A stretch of DNA of 64,000 nucleotides, taken from NCBI GenBank assembly GCA_964515555.1, contig CAZEVY010000002.1, forward strand, positions 62,001 through 126,000, in the 5' to 3' direction. The stretch comes from CAZEVY01 sp964515555 (GTDB taxonomy: Bacteria > Acidobacteriota > Terriglobia > Bryobacterales > Bryobacteraceae). Shown in pieces: positions 27,445 to 36,046 of this stretch (within the stretch, counting starts at the first letter, position 1; every line of letters begins with the position of its first letter). Both the position numbers and the translations under genes were made by a program. A model generated the notes under the pieces. The model saw only the letters and a program-made list of their open reading frames with translations. It was not told where the DNA came from and searched no databases.

Positions 27445-28653
27445 ATGCCTGTTGAAACCGCTCTGCTGGACGACGCCGCGATGGACGTCGCCGCCCGACC
27501 CACGCCGCGGAAGAAGCTTTTCGAAGAGCGCTTCCGCTTCATCCAGCCGACGCTGCCGGATCTGGAGCAGGTGCTGGCCCGATACTGGCAGGCCTATCGC
27601 AGCGGCGTCATTACCAACGCCGCCATGGTCGCCAAGCTGGAAGGTGCTGTCGCCGAGCGGCTCTCGGTGAAGCATTGCGTCGCGATCTCGAGCTGCACCA
27701 GCGGACTGATGCTCACGTTGAAGGCCCTGGGGCTCACCGGCGAGGTGATCCTGCCGAGCTTCACGTTCTTCGCCACCGGTCATGCCGTGCTGTGGAACGG
27801 GCTGACGCCGGTGTTTGCCGACTGCCTGGCGCGGAGCTGGACGGTAGATCCCGTCAGCGTCGAACGCCAGATCACCGAGCGCACGTCGGCTATCCTGGCC
27901 GTGCACCTGTACGGGAATCCCTGCCGCGTCGCCGAACTGGCCGGGATCGCGCGCCGGCACAACCTGAAGCTGATCTTCGACTCCGCCCACGCCTTCGGCA
28001 GCCGGTACCGCGGCATCCCGGTCGGCGGACTGGGTGACGCCGAGGTCTTCTCGCTCTCGCCCACCAAGCTTCTTGTCACCGGCGAAGGCGGATTCGTGAC
28101 AACCAATGATTCGACGCTGGCGCGGCTGCTGCGCGCCGGACGCAACTACGGCGACCTGGGCTCCTACGATCCCGAGATGCTCGGCCTGAACGCGCGCATG
28201 TCGGAGTTTCACGCCGCGCTCGGCCTGGCCGGAATGGACCTGGTGGAGCGCAAAGTCGAGCGTCACAACCGCATCGCCGATACCTACACGCGGCTGCTGG
28301 CCGACGTCGAGGGACTCGGCTTCCAGGACGTGGAGCCCGAGGACCGGTCGACCTATAAGGACTACTCGGTGCACATCGACCCGCAGCGCTTCGCGGCCAC
28401 GCGCGACGAGACCGCCGGGATTCTGCTCGAAGACAACATCGAGACCAAGAAGTACTTCTATCCGCCCCTGCATCAGCAGCAGCTCTACAAGAAGTACTAT
28501 CAGCCCGAGCGCGAGCCGCTGGCCGTCACTGAGCGGATCGCCGGCGGGGTGCTGAGCCTGCCGGTCTACGAGTCGCTTCCGGAGACCACGGTCCGTAAGG
28601 TGGCGCAGGCGATCCGGCGCATCCAGTTCGGGGGCCAGCGGGAGGCTGCCTGA
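27445..28653 (+). CDS. DegT/DnrJ/EryC1/StrS-family sugar aminotransferase
   Basis: A 402-residue PLP enzyme that aminates keto-sugar nucleotides, usually at C3 or C4. The PLP lysine is K208 in SLSPTKLLVTGEGG; D179 in IFDSAHAFGS contacts the pyridine ring; SSCTSGLMLTLKAL and LPSFTFFATGHAV are family segments. The first about 30 residues are poorly conserved extension. It lies 24 bases after the fusion transferase gene and two bases before the SDR gene. Together with that SDR it probably supplies an amino sugar for the polymer. Confidence 0.93.
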   Translation: MPVETALLDDAAMDVAARPTPRKKLFEERFRFIQPTLPDLEQVLARYWQAYRSGVITNAAMVAKLEGAVAERLSVKHCVAISSCTSGLMLTLKALGLTGEVILPSFTFFATGHAVLWNGLTPVFADCLARSWTVDPVSVERQITERTSAILAVHLYGNPCRVAELAGIARRHNLKLIFDSAHAFGSRYRGIPVGGLGDAEVFSLSPTKLLVTGEGGFVTTNDSTLARLLRAGRNYGDLGSYDPEMLGLNARMSEFHAALGLAGMDLVERKVERHNRIADTYTRLLADVEGLGFQDVEPEDRSTYKDYSVHIDPQRFAATRDETAGILLEDNIETKKYFYPPLHQQQLYKKYYQPEREPLAVTERIAGGVLSLPVYESLPETTVRKVAQAIRRIQFGGQREAA

Positions 28654-28654
28654 C

Positions 28655-30208
28655 ATGATTCGCACGCTCCGCAGCTTCAAACCTTCCGAGGCGCTTCCGC
28701 GCATGATCGCCGACTTCGTGCTGGTGCACGTGTGTATGCTGGCCTCGATCGAGTTCGCGGTCTTCTATCACAGCGCGCTCGGCGACGCCGCCGCGGCGGC
28801 CGGGCTGCTCTCGAAGTTCACCGGCTATTACGCGACGTTCTTCTGGCCCCTCTCGGCGCTGTTTCCCGCCATCTTCCTGGCAAACGGCTTTTACACGATC
28901 ACGCGGCATTACTCGGATCGCGCCAAGGCGCTGGTGCTGCTGCGCGGGAGCGCCGTGGCCGGACTGGTGTACCTGGCGTCCAACTACCTGTTCTTCCGCG
29001 ACCACCTGGTGGCGCGCAGCGTCGCGCTTCCCTTCTGCGCCCTGTCGGTGTCTGCGCTCGTGGGCGCGCGCTTCCTGAAATCGACGGCGCGGGACTTCTT
29101 TTTCCCGGCCGCTCCGGCGCCGGCGAAGGCGCCCGAGGAACTGGAGCGGATCCTGGTGGTCGGCGGCGCGGGCTACATCGGCTCGATCGTGGTGCGGCGG
29201 CTGCTGGCCAAAGGCAGGCGCGTGCGCGTGCTCGACAGCCTGGTCTACGGCGACGGCGCCATTCGCGACGTTCTCGCGCATCCCAACCTGGAGCTGATGG
29301 TGGGCGACTGCCGCAACATTCAGAGCGTGGTGGCGGCCGTGAAGGATGTGGACGCGATTCTTCACCTGGCGGCCATCGTCGGTGACCCGGCCTGCGAGCA
29401 GGACCGGCGGTCGGCGCAGGAGATCAACTATGCGGCCACGCGCATGCTGATCGAGATCGCCAAGGGCAACGGGATTCAACGGCTGGTGTTCGCCTCGAGC
29501 TGCTCGGTCTACGGCGCCACCGACGCGCTGATGGACGAGAACTCCGAGGTCCAGCCGATCTCGCTCTATGCGCAGACGAAGGTCGATTCCGAAGCGGCGC
29601 TTCTCGAAGCGCGCTCGGAGGCGTTCCATCCGGTGATCGCGCGGCTGGCGACGGTGTTCGGCAACTCGCCTCGTCCCCGCTTCGACCTGGTGGTGAACCT
29701 GCTCACGGCGAAGGCGCACCAGGAAGGCACGATCACGGTGTTCAACGGCGAGCAGTGGCGGCCGTTCATACACGTCGACGACGTGGCGCGCGGCTTCATC
29801 GCTCTGTTGGAGGCCCCGCTGGAGGTGACCAGCGGGCAGATCTACAATCTGGGCGACTCGCGCCTGAACTACACGCTCACTCAGGTGGCCGACAAGATCC
29901 GCGAGATCTTCCCGGCGACACGGGTACAGCACATCGAGAACTCCGATCGCCGCAACTACAGGGTCTCGTTCGACAAGATCCGCGACCAGATCGGCTACCA
30001 GGCCGATCGCATGCTCGCCGACGGGATTCTGGAGCTGCGGCAGGCCTTCGAGGACAAGTCAATCGTCGACTACACGGACCCCTACTACAACAACCAGAAA
30101 TTCCTGGAGGCGGCCGGCAGTCCCAGCCACGAAGCTCCCATCGATCCGCACGTAATGGCGGCTTTCTCGGCAGCGCTGCTCTCGTATCAACCGCAGCGCC
30201 GGAGCTGA
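28655..30208 (+). CDS. Membrane-anchored NAD-dependent sugar epimerase/dehydratase (4-helix + SDR fusion)
   Basis: A 517-residue protein. Residues about 18-140 contain four hydrophobic helices, like the membrane part of PglF/WbpM proteins. Residues 165-470 form an extended SDR: VVGGAGYIGS (G170-G176) binds NAD, SSCSVYG lies at 281-287, and the catalytic pair is Y305 and K309 (YAQTK). PglF-type 4,6-dehydratases replace this tyrosine by methionine, so this is a classical extended SDR on a membrane anchor, an uncommon pairing. The reaction could be epimerisation or dehydration. It is the last gene of the operon. Confidence 0.88.
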   Translation: MIRTLRSFKPSEALPRMIADFVLVHVCMLASIEFAVFYHSALGDAAAAAGLLSKFTGYYATFFWPLSALFPAIFLANGFYTITRHYSDRAKALVLLRGSAVAGLVYLASNYLFFRDHLVARSVALPFCALSVSALVGARFLKSTARDFFFPAAPAPAKAPEELERILVVGGAGYIGSIVVRRLLAKGRRVRVLDSLVYGDGAIRDVLAHPNLELMVGDCRNIQSVVAAVKDVDAILHLAAIVGDPACEQDRRSAQEINYAATRMLIEIAKGNGIQRLVFASSCSVYGATDALMDENSEVQPISLYAQTKVDSEAALLEARSEAFHPVIARLATVFGNSPRPRFDLVVNLLTAKAHQEGTITVFNGEQWRPFIHVDDVARGFIALLEAPLEVTSGQIYNLGDSRLNYTLTQVADKIREIFPATRVQHIENSDRRNYRVSFDKIRDQIGYQADRMLADGILELRQAFEDKSIVDYTDPYYNNQKFLEAAGSPSHEAPIDPHVMAAFSAALLSYQPQRRS

Positions 30209-30230
30209 CGAGCGCGCGGTAACGGGTCGG

Positions 30231-31595
30231 CTACTTCAACGAGGCCGCGATCTTCGCGCGGAATTCCTCCGCCTTCGCCAGCACCAGCTTTGCGTCCAGC
30301 GCGAGCGGCCTTCGGTCGCGCAGTATCCATCGGCCGTTCACCATGGTGTCCGACACGTCCGACGCCTTCATGGCGTAGACGAGCTGCGAAACGAGGCCGA
30401 ACAGCGGCGCGGCGTGCGGCTGGTCCAGGCGGACCGCGATCAGGTCGGCCTTCTTGCCGGCTTCGAGCGAGCCGATCTCCTTTTCCATGCCGAGCGCGCG
30501 TGCGCCGAGAACGGTCGCCATCTCGAGGGCCTGCTGCGCGGGCAGAGCCTGCGGATCGCCGGTGATCACTTTCTGAAGCTTGGCCGCGAGATCCATCTCC
30601 TCGAACAGATTGAAGTCGTTGTTGGAACCGGCGGGGCCGTCTGTCCCCAGGCCTACCGCAAGGCCGAGCGACAGCATCTTCACGACCGGCGCCACGCCGC
30701 TGGCGAGCTTCATGTTACTCGACGGGCAGTGCGCCAGTCCGACGCCGCGAGCGTGGAGAATCTTTATGTCGGCCTCGTCGAGCCACACGCCGTGAGCGGC
30801 CAGCGTGCGTCCGGCGAAGACGCCGAGCGAGTCCAGCAGGCGCGTCGGGCTCATGCCGCGGCGGGCGTGGAGCTGTTCGTCGTAGCGCTTCGTTTCGGAA
30901 AGATGGGTCAGCAGCGGCGCATTATAGCGATTCGCGAGCGCGCGCGACGCCTGGAAGATCGAGTCGGAAACGGTGTAGTGCGCGTGGGGGGCGACCGCGG
31001 CGACGATCAGCGGATCGCCGGCGAAGCGCTTCAGGAAGGCTTCGGTGCGCCGGAGCGCGTCCTCCGGTGTATTGGCGTCGGCGACCGGGATGCCGATGAC
31101 GGTCTGGCCGAGTACGCCGCGCAGCCCCGCCTCTCTGACCGCCTCGGCGATGACCTCCTCGAAGTAGTACATGTCGGCGAAGGTGGTCACGCCGCCGAGC
31201 GTCATTTCGAGGGCGGCCAGCCGCGTCCCCCAGCGGCAGAACTCCGGCGACACGTGTCTGGCCTCGACGGGAAAGATGTACTTCTCGAGCCATTCGTCGA
31301 GGCGCATGTCGTCGGCGATGCCGCGTAGCAGCGACATCGGGGCGTGGGTATGCGCGTTGATGAGCCCGGGCAGCAGGACGGCGCCGGGGCGGTCCAGCCG
31401 CCGCGCGGCCCGGAACCGCTGTTCGACTTCGGCGCGAGGTCCCACGGCGACGATGCGGTCGCCTCGCACCGCCACGGCGCCGTTGTCGACGATCCGGCGT
31501 CCGGCGTCCATCGTGACCACGTGGCTCGCGGTGATCAGCCAATCGGCCGGCTGCTGGGCGATCAGGAAAAGGAAGCTAATCGATAAAGGAAGCAT
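30231..31595 (-). CDS. Amidohydrolase, MtaD/SAH-deaminase-like, with signal-like N-terminus
   Basis: A 454-residue metal-dependent deaminase of the 5-methylthioadenosine/S-adenosylhomocysteine deaminase and chlorohydrolase group. Metal ligands are H82 and H84 (NAHTHAPMS), H231 and D319 (GTDGPAGSNND); E234 in HLSE is the probable catalytic acid. The N-terminus MLPLSISFLFLIAQQPADW looks like a signal peptide, unusual for this normally cytoplasmic family. It overlaps the cytidine deaminase gene by 20 bases and ends the nucleoside operon, so an adenosine-like nucleoside is a plausible substrate. Confidence 0.88.
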   Translation of the reverse strand: MLPLSISFLFLIAQQPADWLITASHVVTMDAGRRIVDNGAVAVRGDRIVAVGPRAEVEQRFRAARRLDRPGAVLLPGLINAHTHAPMSLLRGIADDMRLDEWLEKYIFPVEARHVSPEFCRWGTRLAALEMTLGGVTTFADMYYFEEVIAEAVREAGLRGVLGQTVIGIPVADANTPEDALRRTEAFLKRFAGDPLIVAAVAPHAHYTVSDSIFQASRALANRYNAPLLTHLSETKRYDEQLHARRGMSPTRLLDSLGVFAGRTLAAHGVWLDEADIKILHARGVGLAHCPSSNMKLASGVAPVVKMLSLGLAVGLGTDGPAGSNNDFNLFEEMDLAAKLQKVITGDPQALPAQQALEMATVLGARALGMEKEIGSLEAGKKADLIAVRLDQPHAAPLFGLVSQLVYAMKASDVSDTMVNGRWILRDRRPLALDAKLVLAKAEEFRAKIAASLK

Positions 31596-31962
31596 CGAAG
31601 GGCCTCGGAAACAGATCCCGCAGGCGATGTTTCTCGGTCCCGCCGGCGAGGTTCGCGAGCGTGATCTCGATGTCGCCGCAGAACTCCCAGAGGATCTGTC
31701 GGCAGGCGCCGCAGGGCGGCGTCAGCACGTCCGTGTCGGCCACCACCGCGATCCGTCGAAACCGGCGCGCGCCCTCGGAAATCGCCTTGAAGACCGCGAC
31801 GCGCTCAGCGCACACCGTCAGCCCGTAGGTCGCGTTCTCGACGTTGCACCCGGTGTGGATGGCGCCCGATTCGTCTTCGAGCGCCGCGCCGACGCGGAAG
31901 TTGGAAAATCGCGCGTGGGCGTTCTCCCGCACGCGCAAGGCGGCCTCGACCAGCGCGTCCAC
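31576..31962 (-). CDS. cdd: Cytidine deaminase
   Basis: A 128-residue zinc enzyme that converts cytidine and deoxycytidine to uridine and deoxyuridine. Zinc ligands are C51, C84 and C87 and the proton shuttle is E53, in TVCAERVAVFKA and TPPCGACRQILWEF. GCNVENATYGLTVCAER is the family signature. The length is that of the short tetrameric bacterial form. It begins two bases after the stop of the purine nucleoside phosphorylase gene and overlaps the amidohydrolase gene, so it is within the salvage operon. Confidence 0.96.
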   Translation of the reverse strand: MDALVEAALRVRENAHARFSNFRVGAALEDESGAIHTGCNVENATYGLTVCAERVAVFKAISEGARRFRRIAVVADTDVLTPPCGACRQILWEFCGDIEITLANLAGGTEKHRLRDLFPRPFDASFID

Positions 31963-31964
31963 GC

Positions 31965-32774
31965 CTAGGCCTCCAGGCGCGCCACCAGCGCCTTCAGCAA
32001 ATTGACCAGGGTCCCGCGCACGGCCGCGCCCGTCTCCAGCACCTCGTCGTGACTGATCTTGCCGGGCAGCACGCCCGCCGCCATGTTGGTGACACAGGAA
32101 ATCGCGACCACCTTCACACCCATGTGCCGCGCGGCGATTACTTCGGGCGCGGTCGACATGCCGACCAGGTCGGCGCCGATGGCTCGCAAATACCGAATCT
32201 CGGCCGGCGTCTCGTAGCTCGGACCCGCGAGCGCCGCGTAGATGCCCTCGTGCAGATCGACGCCGATTTCGGCCGCCGCTCTGTGCGCGAGGCTGCGGTA
32301 TCCCGCATCGTAGGCGTCCGACATGTCGGGAAAGCGGGGCCCGAGCGAATCGTTGTTCGGTCCCATCAGCGGATTGACGCCCTGGAGATTGATGTGATCG
32401 GAGATCAGCACGAGAGCGCCCTGGCCGTACGAGAGGTTGATGCCGCCGGCGGCGTTGGTGAACACCATCGACCGCACGCCCAGCCGCGCCAGCACCCGCA
32501 CGCCGAAAACCACCTGCGCGGGCGAATAGCCCTCATAGAGGTGTGCGCGGCCGGCCATGATCCCTATCAGGGCTGCATCCTTTCGGCAGAGTACGAGCTT
32601 TCCGGCGTGACCCACCGCCGTCGAAACCGGCCAGCCGGGAATCTGCGAGTACGGAATCTCGACGCTGTCGTAGAACTCCTCGGCGAAGGCGCCGAGTCCG
32701 CTGCCGAGCACCACGCCGATGCGCGGGAGGAAGCCCGCCTGAGACCGGATGTAGTCCGCCGCGCGGTCGATCAC
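31965..32774 (-). CDS. Purine nucleoside phosphorylase
   Basis: A 269-residue trimeric-type (PNP-I) enzyme that phosphorolyses purine nucleosides to base and ribose-1-phosphate. Phosphate and ribose sites appear as VVLGSGLGAFAEEF, IMAGRAHLYEGYS and VFTNAAGGIN. The base site has GPSYETPAEIR, VGMSTAPEVIAARHMG and CVTNMAAG, where the Asn agrees with guanosine/inosine preference. The open frame extends far upstream, but the start is placed at GTG 32774: it overlaps the transporter stop as GTGA and the fold begins there. Confidence 0.95.
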   Translation of the reverse strand: MIDRAADYIRSQAGFLPRIGVVLGSGLGAFAEEFYDSVEIPYSQIPGWPVSTAVGHAGKLVLCRKDAALIGIMAGRAHLYEGYSPAQVVFGVRVLARLGVRSMVFTNAAGGINLSYGQGALVLISDHINLQGVNPLMGPNNDSLGPRFPDMSDAYDAGYRSLAHRAAAEIGVDLHEGIYAALAGPSYETPAEIRYLRAIGADLVGMSTAPEVIAARHMGVKVVAISCVTNMAAGVLPGKISHDEVLETGAAVRGTLVNLLKALVARLEA

Positions 32775-34000
32775 AACAACATTCCAGCGATGCAGGCCGA
32801 CATGAAGTTCGCCATGGTCCCGGCAGCCATCGCCTTCAGTCCCATGCGCGCCAAATCGGACTTCCGCGTCGGCGCCAGGGCGCCGATACCGCCGATCTGA
32901 ATGGCAATGGAGCCGAGGTTGGCGAAGCCGCATAGAGCGTAGGTTGCGATCGTGAAGGATCGCGGGTCGAGCTGGCTCTTGATGGGCCCCAGTTGCAGGA
33001 AGGCGACGAACTCGTTGAGCACCAGTCGCGTACCCAGCAGGTTGCCGACCGCCTGACAGTCCTTCCAGCTCACGCCCATCAGCCAGGCGATGGGAGCGAA
33101 CAGCAGTCCGAAGATCTTCTGGAGCGACTCCGGCAGCCAGCCCATGGCCGGCAGCGTGTGGACCCAGCCCAGGATGCCGTTGGCCAGCGCCACCAGCGCC
33201 AGAAAGGCGATCAGCATGGCGGCGATGTTGAGCGCCAGGTGCAGGCCGTCGCCGGCGCCGCGCGCGGCCGCATCGATGATGTTGACGCCCGGACGCTCGA
33301 TATCGACCTTGACCGACCCCATGGTCTCCGGCTCGCCGGTTTCCGGCATCAGCATCTTGGCGATCAGAATGGTGGCTGGCGCCGTCATGATGACTGCGGT
33401 GAGCAGGTGCTTGATCTCGACGCCGGCGATCGCGACATACGCCGCCATGATGGCTCCGGAAACATGCGCCATGCCGCAGGTCATGATGGTGAACAGCTCG
33501 GACTGCGTCAGACCCGCGAGGAACGGCCGTATCGTCAGCGGCGCCTCGGTCTGGCCCATGAAAATGCTGGCGGCGACATTCGTGGATTCGGCCCCGCTGG
33601 TGCCCATGACGCGCTGCATAGCAGCCGCCATGACACGCACAAAGACCTGCATCACGCCAAAGTAGTAGAGCACCGAGAACAGGGAGGCGATGAATATCAC
33701 GATCGGCAGGACCTGGAAGGCGAAGACCACTCCGAACGGTCCGCCCTTGCCGCCCAGTTGCTGGCCGAAGACGAAGGCGCTGCCCGCCTCGGCGTACTCG
33801 AGCAGTGCGTTGACGGCCACGCTGGCAGCCTGGAACACGCGTCCGAAACCGGTTTTCAGAACCAGAAATGCGAAGACGAATTGAAGCCCGAGGCCCCACA
33901 GCAGCAGCCGGGGGCGGATGCGCTCCCGGGCCGAGGAAAAGAAGTAAGCGACGCCGAGGATCGCCACCAGCCCAATGAGTCCGGTAAAGCGTTCCATCAC
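32771..34000 (-). CDS. Concentrative nucleoside transporter (CNT/NupC family)
   Basis: A 409-residue inner-membrane symporter with about ten hydrophobic segments. The CNT family motifs are clear: SGAESTNVAASIFMGQTEAP near residues 133-152 and LNEFVAFLQL near 325. It takes up nucleosides with Na+ or H+. The gene sits between the pyrimidine phosphorylase and purine phosphorylase genes, so imported nucleosides are split directly. It starts 10 bases after the phosphorylase gene and its stop overlaps the next start by 4 bases. Confidence 0.95.
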   Translation of the reverse strand: MMERFTGLIGLVAILGVAYFFSSARERIRPRLLLWGLGLQFVFAFLVLKTGFGRVFQAASVAVNALLEYAEAGSAFVFGQQLGGKGGPFGVVFAFQVLPIVIFIASLFSVLYYFGVMQVFVRVMAAAMQRVMGTSGAESTNVAASIFMGQTEAPLTIRPFLAGLTQSELFTIMTCGMAHVSGAIMAAYVAIAGVEIKHLLTAVIMTAPATILIAKMLMPETGEPETMGSVKVDIERPGVNIIDAAARGAGDGLHLALNIAAMLIAFLALVALANGILGWVHTLPAMGWLPESLQKIFGLLFAPIAWLMGVSWKDCQAVGNLLGTRLVLNEFVAFLQLGPIKSQLDPRSFTIATYALCGFANLGSIAIQIGGIGALAPTRKSDLARMGLKAMAAGTMANFMSACIAGMLL

Positions 34001-34010
34001 CCGGGCGGAA

Positions 34011-35317
34011 TCAACCGACGACTTCGAGAATCAGCTCGCGGTCCTCGGGCTGCTGCGCCGAGATGCGGAATGCGTCCTCGATCACCTGCGCGGCGTCCTC
34101 GAGTTGTTCCTCACCGGTGTAATAGAGCCGGCACAGCACCGACCCCGCCTCGACGCGCTGGCCGGTTTTCACCTCGAGAATCACGCCGACGGCAGGATCG
34201 ATGGCGTCCTCCTTGGTGGCGCGGCCGGCGCCGATCATCTGGCTGGCGCGCCCGATCTGTTCGGCGTCTATGGCGCTGACGAAACCCGCGCGTGGCGAGG
34301 CGATTTCGCGAACGCCGGTAGCGTTGGGCAGCAGCTCGAAATTGTCGAGCACCTGCGGCGCGCCGCCCTGCGCCTGGATGACGTCCTTGAACTTGCGGTA
34401 GCCGGAGCCGTCCAGCAGCTTGGTCTGCGCCAGCTCGCGGGATTCATCGAGCGTCGGCGCCAGACGCGCCAGGAAGATCATGCGCGCCGCCAGCTCGAGC
34501 GAGAGCCGTGTCAGGTCGGTGGGACCGGCGTTCTGGAGCGTTTGCGAGACTTCCATGACTTCGAGCGCGTTGCCGACGGCGTAGCNNNNNNNNNNTGGTT
34601 CATGTCGGTGATCAGCGCCTGAACGCGCTTATCCATGCGCCGCCCGATGGTCACCATGATCTGCGCCAGGCGCCGCGCGTCCACCTGCTTCTTCATAAAA
34701 GCGCCGGTGCCGACCTTCACGTCGAGCACGATGGCGTCCAGCCCCACGGCCAGCTTCTTCGACATGATCGAGGAGGCGATGAGCGGGATCGACTCTACGG
34801 TGCCGGTGACATCGCGCAGCGCGTAGAGCTTTCCGTCAGCCGGGGCGATCTGCGCGGTCTGGCCGATGAAGGCCAGGCCGTGCGCGGCCAACTGCGCGCG
34901 GAACTCGTCGATGGTGAGGTCGGTGCGAAAGCCGGGAATCGCCTCCAGCTTGTCGAGTGTGCCGCCGGTGTGGCCCAGGGCGCGGCCGGAGATCATGGGC
35001 ACGATCACGCCCGCCGAGGCGGCGAGCGGCGCGGCGATGAGGCTGGTCTTGTCGCCGACGCCGCCAGTGGAGTGCTTGTCGACCTTGACGCCCGGGACCG
35101 ACGAGAGGTCGACGGTCTCGCCCGAACTGAGCATGCACTGGGTGAGCGCCTCGACTTCGTTCTCGGTCATTCCTGCGAACAGGACCGCCATGAGGAACGC
35201 CGACATCTGGTAGTCGGGTATCCGGTCCTGGGTGTAGGCTTCCACCAGCTCCGTGATTTCCTCGGGAGAAAGCTCTTCCCCATCCCGCTTTCGACAGATC
35301 AGATCGACAGTACGCAT
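34011..35317 (-). CDS. deoA: Thymidine/pyrimidine-nucleoside phosphorylase, interrupted by an assembly gap
   Basis: Converts thymidine or uridine plus phosphate to base and (deoxy)ribose-1-phosphate. The N-terminal part has VDKHSTGGVGDKTSL and the signature SGRALGHTGGTLDKLEAIPG; the C-terminal part has MIGAGRATKEDAIDPAVG. Ten Ns at 34586-34595 interrupt it after ...ALITDMN. With exactly 10 bases the frame breaks, but any length of 2 modulo 3 restores it. Eight bases encoding Q-P-L-G gives DMNQPLGYAVGNALEV, the family sequence. I therefore treat it as one intact gene. It is the first gene of the salvage operon. The deoA versus pdp name is uncertain. Confidence 0.9.
34586..34595. other. Scaffold gap of 10 N
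   Basis: Ten undetermined bases lie inside the phosphorylase gene. The gap size is probably a placeholder, because the flanking coding frames join only if the true length is 2 modulo 3 (8 bases fits the family). The join therefore carries no biological frameshift. Confidence 0.95.
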
Positions 35318-35347
35318 GAGAACTTGTCAGCGTATCACTATATGTGG

Positions 35348-35377
35348 TTGAAAGTAAAGGAAAGTGGAATCTTTCAA
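35348..35377. promoter_or_regulatory. Inverted repeat and -10-like box before the nucleoside operon
   Basis: The arms TTGAAAG (35348-35354) and CTTTCAA (35371-35377) form a 7-base inverted repeat with a 16-base spacer in an unusually AT-rich patch. On the minus strand a TATAGT hexamer follows immediately, about 20 bases before the ATG of the phosphorylase at 35317. No good -35 is visible, so the repeat may be an operator or activator site. Its right arm overlaps the end of the zinc-ribbon gene. Confidence 0.35.
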
Positions 35378-36009
35378 TGATTCTGACGCGCGTTCATCTC
35401 GGCCAGACCGTTGCACGCCGACTGGATCTGCGCAGAAACCACCGGATACAGGCCCAGGAACGCGATCAGACCGATGTAGGGGATGACTGTGAGCACGCAC
35501 GTCGTGGTCACCAGGCCCCGGGAGATGGGATCGGGAGCTCCTCGGAGCCGGTACTGCAAGTTGATCCGATCCGTCAGCCGGTGCCAGAAAACAAAGATCC
35601 AATACAGGTTGAAAAACGGAATGAACAGGAACCCGATGGCCTTTCCGGCCCCGAAGTCGTCGGCACGGATTATAGGGAGGCGCGAGTGCTTCATGCCGTG
35701 GAAGATCACGGTGAAGATCCCGATGGTCAGAAAGTGGAGCAGCACGGCCACCGCGGAGGGGAACGTCTCGAAGAACTGGTGCTTCCTGAAGCGCGCCAGT
35801 TGGGATTCCGGGACCCGGGCGTGATCGAACCCCATGTTGTAGACGCCCTGAAGGTCGAAGAGGCTTAGTTCCTTCGTGCTGGCGACGGCGCCCTGAGCCT
35901 GGCCGCACTTCGGGCAAAACTGAGCGTCCCGCGTCACGGGGCTGCCGCACTTGACGCAGTATGCCGAAATCGGCGCCGACGCCGGTCCGGCGAATCCACT
36001 GTCAGCCAT
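35374..36009 (-). CDS. Zinc-ribbon membrane protein (DUF4234-like)
   Basis: A 211-residue protein. An N-terminal zinc ribbon has C18, C21, C32 and C35 (YCVKCGSPV and FCPKCGQAQG). Residues about 85-195 form four hydrophobic segments with an aromatic pattern (FPSAVAVLLHFLTIGIF, FLFIPFFNLYWIFVFWHRL) like DUF4234 proteins. It has no signal peptide, so the ribbon faces the cytoplasm. No enzymatic role is apparent; a regulatory or assembly function is a guess. It stands alone between the salvage operon and the sigma-factor pair. Confidence 0.8.
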   Translation of the reverse strand: MADSGFAGPASAPISAYCVKCGSPVTRDAQFCPKCGQAQGAVASTKELSLFDLQGVYNMGFDHARVPESQLARFRKHQFFETFPSAVAVLLHFLTIGIFTVIFHGMKHSRLPIIRADDFGAGKAIGFLFIPFFNLYWIFVFWHRLTDRINLQYRLRGAPDPISRGLVTTTCVLTVIPYIGLIAFLGLYPVVSAQIQSACNGLAEMNARQNH

Positions 36010-36046
36010 TACGCCCTCCCTGTTACCGGTCAGGTCCCGCGGCGCA

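Noticed and set aside
34011..35317. Frameshifted phosphorylase pseudogene
   Set aside because: The break coincides with the 10-N gap; both flanks match one intact family sequence.
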